Assembly (NCBI GenBank): GCA_946894095.1
Contig: OX335641.1
Span: forward strand, 7,768,501-7,832,500
Reading direction: 5' to 3'
DNA: 64,000 nucleotides
From: Incurvaria masculella
Lineage: Eukaryota > Arthropoda > Insecta > Lepidoptera > Incurvariidae
Positions 59,877 through 64,000 of the stretch are shown piece after piece. Numbering within the stretch: the stretch's first letter is position 1; every line of letters begins with the position of its first letter. The position numbers were made by a program, and so were the translations under genes. The notes below the pieces were generated by a model. That model ran no database searches. It had not been told where the DNA came from and was given only the letters and a program-made list of their open reading frames with translations.

Positions 59877-60213
59877 TTAAGGCTGTTCCGACCCATATAA
59901 AGTACTTTGCACACATAACGCAAAAAGTATTGCACTTTAAGCCAAGAATTAATAATAAAAGTTTAATATAGTCATATTACTTGCAGCGAAAACAATTTCA
60001 CAATTTCAGGATTATTGGTTTTGTTACAATTTATTTAAATACGATTTTTATTTAACAGCGCCATCTAACGGTGTAAAACTCGGCAATTGTGAATATGTTT
60101 TCGCTGCAACTACTATGGCTATATTTAATATTTTTGACGAATTCGTGCCTTAAAGTGCAATACTTTTTGCGTTCTGTGTAAAAAAAACATTGTATGGGTC
60201 GGAACATCCTTAA
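59877..60213. mobile_element. Non-autonomous inverted-repeat element with TTAA duplication
   Basis: TTAA at 59877-59880 and 60210-60213 flank inverted ends GGCTGTTCCGACCCATA (left) and GGATGTTCCGACCCATA (right, read inward). The arms continue to share CGCAAAAAGTATTGCACTTT, giving inverted repeats of about 60 bp. A TTAA duplication suggests a piggyBac-type source transposase. Confidence 0.82.
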
Positions 60214-60583
60214 GATAAAAAATTGCCTAACAAAAGTAGTCGAGGCTAACTCACCTGTATGATTGAATGACTACTAAACATTTTCAAAACTGAACTATTT
60301 TTAGGGAAAAATATACTTCATTCAGGAAATAAAATATCTATTAAGAAAATAATCACAAAAATCACAAAAAAGTTGAAAGTCCGAAATAATGCGTTTTTCA
60401 ATGCGCAATTCTGATATGACCTCTGAATACCGAATGACTATTTAAGTAACGTTTTCAAAATCTATTATAGTCAAACATTTTCATATTGTTATTTACATAT
60501 TATATACATACATACTACTGTCTATAGATTCATAGATAAGGAACTAAGTAGGCACACCTTATCGATGCTCGGCGGAGGCGGCG
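60214..60583. other. AT-rich flank left of the Transib-like element
   Basis: No gene is recognised. On the minus strand a consensus-like splice donor (CATACAG followed by GTGAGT) lies near 60260. It could be the donor of an upstream sarcalumenin exon, but the sequence before it has no signal-peptide-like frame. Confidence 0.3.
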
Positions 60584-60590
60584 CACAGTG
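60584..60590 (+). promoter_or_regulatory. RSS-like terminal heptamer CACAGTG
   Basis: CACAGTG is the consensus heptamer of V(D)J recombination signals and resembles Transib termini. It stands directly after CGGCG, which fits the CG-rich 5-bp target preference of the family. The right-hand partner lies outside the window. Confidence 0.65.
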
Positions 60591-60730
60591 GTCCCGATTT
60601 GAAAAAAAAGGGACATAGGCCCCCTTATGACTATTGACGTATTTTTTTTTATAATTGGAAGCAGACAACCAACATTTGAGATTCTATGTAGGAGTTGTTA
60701 TCATACGTCAAGAAACGGCGAAGAAAAAAA

Positions 60731-60995
60731 ATATTTAGTTTTTTCTTGTATGGATGATTTCACATTTATATTTTTTTCTACTAAGTGCTGCTAGGATCCG
60801 CTTTGAAACTTTTAAAATAATTAGAACCTACTTAAATACACTTTTGGAAAAAAAATTAGCTGCTACCTCTTGCAACCTTCTGAGAAAAAAAATATTTAGT
60901 TTTTTCTTGTATGGATGATTTCACATTTATATTTTTTTCTACTAAGTCCTGCTAGGATCCGCTTTGAAACTTTCAAAATAACTGCAGCATATTTA
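60731..60995 (+). repeat. Subterminal tandem units of the left arm (two)
   Basis: Units start at ATATTTAGTTTTTTCTTGTA (60731 and 60892) and contain GATGATTTCACATTTATAT and CTGCTAGGATCCGCTTTGAA. The second is only partial. The right arm carries three starts (inverted) at about 63649, 63810 and 63972. Confidence 0.85.
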
Positions 60996-61735
60996 ATTAC
61001 ATTTAAAAAAATTAACCATACATTTCATTTATTAGAATTGGGGTACAAAATTAAAAAATATTTAGAAAATATAGTAGCTTTCCTCGTAAATGTGATGAAT
61101 GGCTTGTTTTTTAATGATTTTTTTCATAAAATTAACATTGGTTATTAGACATTGCACTGCTCACTTGTTGTGTCAAGGTTTCTGAACCATAACGTATCAA
61201 GCAGCCAGCTTACAGAGTTTACAATTTCTAGACGCTAAACAATCTTGCTGAATTACCCATATTTATCTTTTAATAAAACATAACTAGCAAGAGCATTTGC
61301 AACACGTACAAAGTTAAGAAGTTATTACGAAAATATAGTACCTTCCCTCTAAAATGTGGCGAATGACCTATTATTGAATGTTTTTTTATATAGCATAATT
61401 TTGTTACTAGACATTGAAGTGCTCACTTTTGTTTTAACTTTTCTGAAACACATCAGCAAGCAGCCATCTTACAGAGTTTACAATTATTGGAGCCTACACA
61501 ATCTTGCCGATTGGCCCATATTTATCGTTTAAAAAAACATAACTAAGCAATAGCGTCTGCAAACAAGTTATCATGAATCAGAAATTCGAAGCGTTTACAA
61601 TTTTATCATGTTTCTATGCCTGCATGGTGATTATTCCGAAACAATAAATAATAAATAACTGGCTTTCATGGACAAGTTTTGCCTAAATTAGCTGCATAAA
61701 CAGTTTTGTTTCATAAAGTATATTATTTAGTCGAA

Positions 61736-62590
61736 ATGATAGATGGTAAAATAAATAGTGTAGTAACAGGTACTGCAACTTCGACATGTAGCATTTGTGA
61801 AGCAAAACCCTCACAAATGAATGATCTTGATAAGTTGTCTGAAAGACAACTGAAAAAAGACTTCTATAAGTATGGTCTGTCCACGCTTCATCTATGGATT
61901 CGGTGTCTGGAGTGCTTACTCCATATTTCGTACAATAGCGATTTCAAAAAATGGAGTGCACGCCAAGAAGATCATAAATCATTAAGAAAAATAAAGAAGG
62001 ATCAAGTACTCGCAGATTTCCGCAGTAAAATGGGAATTTTGGTGGATGTAGTAAAGCAAGGAGTAGGCACTACTAATAAGGGCAATACTGAAAGAACTTT
62101 TTTCAGAAACTACTCTTTATCTGCGGCAATTACAGGACTTGATGAAAATTTAATTCTCCGAATTGCTGTCCTGCTGCAAACTATAAGTTCTGGGAAACGA
62201 GTAAACATCCTCAAATTTGAGAAATACGCACGGGAAACGGCACAATTATACGTTTCACTTTACGAGTGGTATTATATGCCAGCATGTCTGCATAAACTTC
62301 TGATTCATGGAGCGGAAATAATAAAACATTTCTCCCATACTCCAATAGGAAAGCTATCTGAAGAAGCTTCGGAGGCGAGAAATAAAGACTTTCGCAATCT
62401 CAGAGAGCATCACTCAAGGAAAATTTGCAGAACTCACACGAACACAGACATTTTACACAACTTTCTCGTATCATCAGATCCTGTTGTTTCTTACATACGT
62501 CCACGGTACACGAAGCCTGCACATCTTGAAATATTTCCAGAAACACTTAACTTGCTTATTTTAGCGCAAGGTAGAAATGTTCGATTATGA
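61736..62590 (+). CDS. Transib/RAG1-like recombinase, C-terminal domain only
   Basis: 284 aa from the ATG at 61736; the frame is open 10 codons further into the left arm, with only a TTG there. Full transposases are roughly 500-700 aa. The text follows the last third of RAG1: a Cys pair (CSIC, 18-21; RAG1 CTLC), LHLWIRCLECLLHIS, a His pair (HKLLIH, 186-191; RAG1 HKTLAH), then IGKLSEEASEARNKDFRNLR (RAG1 [20 protein letters not shown]). By this alignment Glu213 is the third catalytic acid (Glu962 in RAG1). The two catalytic Asp residues and DNA-binding regions would lie upstream and are absent, so it cannot be a complete transposase. The frame is undamaged, so it is young or kept by selection. 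Confidence 0.85.
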   Translation: MIDGKINSVVTGTATSTCSICEAKPSQMNDLDKLSERQLKKDFYKYGLSTLHLWIRCLECLLHISYNSDFKKWSARQEDHKSLRKIKKDQVLADFRSKMGILVDVVKQGVGTTNKGNTERTFFRNYSLSAAITGLDENLILRIAVLLQTISSGKRVNILKFEKYARETAQLYVSLYEWYYMPACLHKLLIHGAEIIKHFSHTPIGKLSEEASEARNKDFRNLREHHSRKICRTHTNTDILHNFLVSSDPVVSYIRPRYTKPAHLEIFPETLNLLILAQGRNVRL

Positions 62591-62803
62591 TATTGATATC
62601 AACATTGACATGGACATTGTTTTTTATGTATGTGTGCGTTATATTGTAAATCCACACAACATACTTATATTTTGGGCGGTTGGTATTGACTACTTCGAGA
62701 TTTCATTTTTATTTACTTTTAGCTATTGCTTGTTTTGAACGTTAAACATTAAAAAATCCCGTTTGTAACGTATGCCATGAATATAAAGTAATGTAAATTT
62801 GAA
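62591..62803 (+). other. 3' part of the element centre
   Basis: AT-rich sequence between the ORF stop and the right arm. It probably forms the 3' UTR of the transposase fragment. No clear AATAAA was found. Confidence 0.4.
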
Positions 62804-64000
62804 TTCGACTAAATAATATACTTTATGAAACAAAACTGTTTATGCAGCTAATTTAGGCAAAACTTGTCCATGAAAGCCAGTTATTTATTATTTATTGTTT
62901 CGGAATAATCACCATGCAGGCATAGAAACATGATAACATTGTAAACGCTTCGAATTTCTGATTCATGATAACTTGTTTGCAGCCGCTATTGCTTAGTTAT
63001 GTTTTTTTAAACGATAAATATGGGCCAATCGGCAAGATTGTGTAGGCTCCAATAATTGTAAACTCTGTAAGATGGCTGCTTGCTGATGTGTTTCAGAAAA
63101 GTTAAAACAAAAGTGAGCACTTCAATGTCTAGTAACAAAATTATGCTATATAAAAAAACATTCAATAATAGGTCATTCGCCACATTTTAGAGGGAAGGTA
63201 CTATATTTTCGTAATAACTTCTTAACTTTGTACGTGTTGCAAATGCTCTTGCTAGTTATGTTTTATTAAAAGATAAATATGGGTAATTCAGCAAGATTGT
63301 TTAGCGTCTAGAAATTGTAAACTCTGTAAGCTGGCTGCTTGATACGTTGTGGTTCAGAAACCTTGACACAACAAGTGAGCAGTGCAATGTCTAATAACCA
63401 ATGTTAATTTTATGAAAAAAATCATTAAAAAACAAGCCATTCATCACATTTACGAGGAAAGCTACTATATTTTCTAAATATTTTTTAACTTTGTACCCCA
63501 ATTCTAATATATGAAATGTATGGTTAAATTTTTTTAAATGTAATTAATTATGCTGCAGTTATTTTGAAAATTTTTAACGCGGATCCTAGCAGGACTTGGT
63601 AGAAAAAATATAAATATGAAATCGTCCATACAAGAAAAACATAAATATTTTTTTTTCTCAGAAGGTTGCAAGAGGTAGCAGCAAATTTTTTTTCCAAAAG
63701 TGTGTTTAAGTAGGCTCTAATTATTTTGAAAGTTTCAAAGCGGATCCTAGCAGGACTTAGTAGAAAAAAATATAAATGTGAAATCATCCATACAAGAAAA
63801 AACTGAATATTTTTTTTCTCAGAAGGTTGCAAGAGGTAGCAGCTAATTTTTTTTTCCAAAAGTGTATTTAAGTAGGTTCTAATTATTTTAAAAGTTTCAA
63901 AGCGGATCCTAGCAGCACTTAGTAGAAAAAAATATAAATGTGAAATCATCCATACAAGAAAAAACTAAATATTTTTTTTCTTCGCCGTTTCTTGACGTAT

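Larger units (their letters stand above)
60579..64000. mobile_element. Transib/RAG1-type element with >1-kb inverted arms (right end cut by window)
   Basis: The left end is CACAGTGGTCCCGATTTG at 60584, preceded by CGGCG. The left arm (60703-61735) and right arm (62804-64000) are inverted copies that look more than 95% identical by eye, facing each other across a 1.07-kb centre with one ORF. The right arm is 164 bp longer because it has three copies of a unit of about 163 bp where the left has two. CACWGTG-type ends and GC-rich 5-bp duplications are known for Transib, the relatives of RAG1/2. Such long arms are unusual for that group and give it a foldback form. The right terminus should lie about 120 bp beyond the window. 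Confidence 0.8.

Noticed and set aside
60603..60611. RSS nonamer after a 12-base spacer in the Transib-like end
   Set aside because: The A-run (AAAAAAAGG) fits the nonamer only through its A residues, which is trivial in this AT-rich DNA.
61706..61735. TTG start of the Transib-like ORF at 61706
   Set aside because: Animal genes rarely start at TTG; the in-frame ATG at 61736 is used. The upstream codons are probably the truncated remainder of the longer transposase.
63548..63949. 133-aa minus-strand frame with repeated MISHLYFF words
   Set aside because: It is a translation of the tandem units in the right arm of the Transib-like element; the repetition is at DNA level and no protein family is seen.

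Overview
This is animal nuclear DNA, most likely from a moth or butterfly. All host genes have spliceosomal introns with GT-AG ends. Exons are GC-rich against AT-rich introns. The interspersed repeats, such as the family with a tandem GACG tract that ends in GGTACGGAACCCTAAAAA, are ones I know from Lepidoptera. The species cannot be named from the sequence. Layout: (1) 1-945 is AT-rich flank with a small inverted-repeat element. (2) 960-6164 is a full-length non-LTR retrotransposon with two intact ORFs joined by TAATG, flanked by a perfect 14-bp target-site duplication. (3) 6537-26913 (+) is a 19-exon gene for a coiled-coil centriole scaffold of about 1031 aa, best matched to Asterless/CEP152. 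Its introns are filled with LINE fragments, a 5S-rRNA-derived SINE, inverted-repeat elements and decayed copies of its own exon edges. (4) 29352-30575 (-) is mitochondrial aminomethyltransferase (glycine cleavage T-protein) in one exon. (5) 31162-36920 (-) is Aurora B kinase in five visible exons. This includes a short final exon found by reading the intron; the N-terminal exon was not found. (6) 37210-44400 is a block of mobile elements: a hAT-type element with an 8-bp duplication, LINE remnants and a nearly intact Jockey-like element broken by one stop codon. (7) 44820-45068 is a miniature derivative of the same kind of LINE as element 2. (8) 45163-46530 (+) holds CMC2 and Abitram, whose reading frames overlap as ATGA. 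(9) 47850-58248 (-) is sarcalumenin, with acidic exons and a dynamin/EHD-like GTPase domain. One intron holds a 5'-truncated LINE that landed inside an older inverted-repeat element. (10) 58318-60213 is a cluster of small inverted-repeat elements. (11) 60584 to the window end is a foldback-like element with >1-kb inverted arms around an intact ORF. That ORF matches the C-terminal part of Transib/RAG1-type recombinases, and the left end is an RSS-like CACAGTG. The host genes look like unrelated housekeeping or cell-cycle genes: centriole assembly, chromosome passenger kinase, mitochondrial glycine breakdown, cytochrome oxidase assembly and ER/SR calcium handling. No operon-like logic links them apart from CMC2-Abitram. 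The most notable items are the Transib/RAG1-like inverted-repeat element, the CMC2-Abitram overlap, the LINE with a TAATG junction and its miniature relative, and the repeated exon-edge duplications in the Asterless-like gene. All identities come from reading translations by eye; no database search was run.
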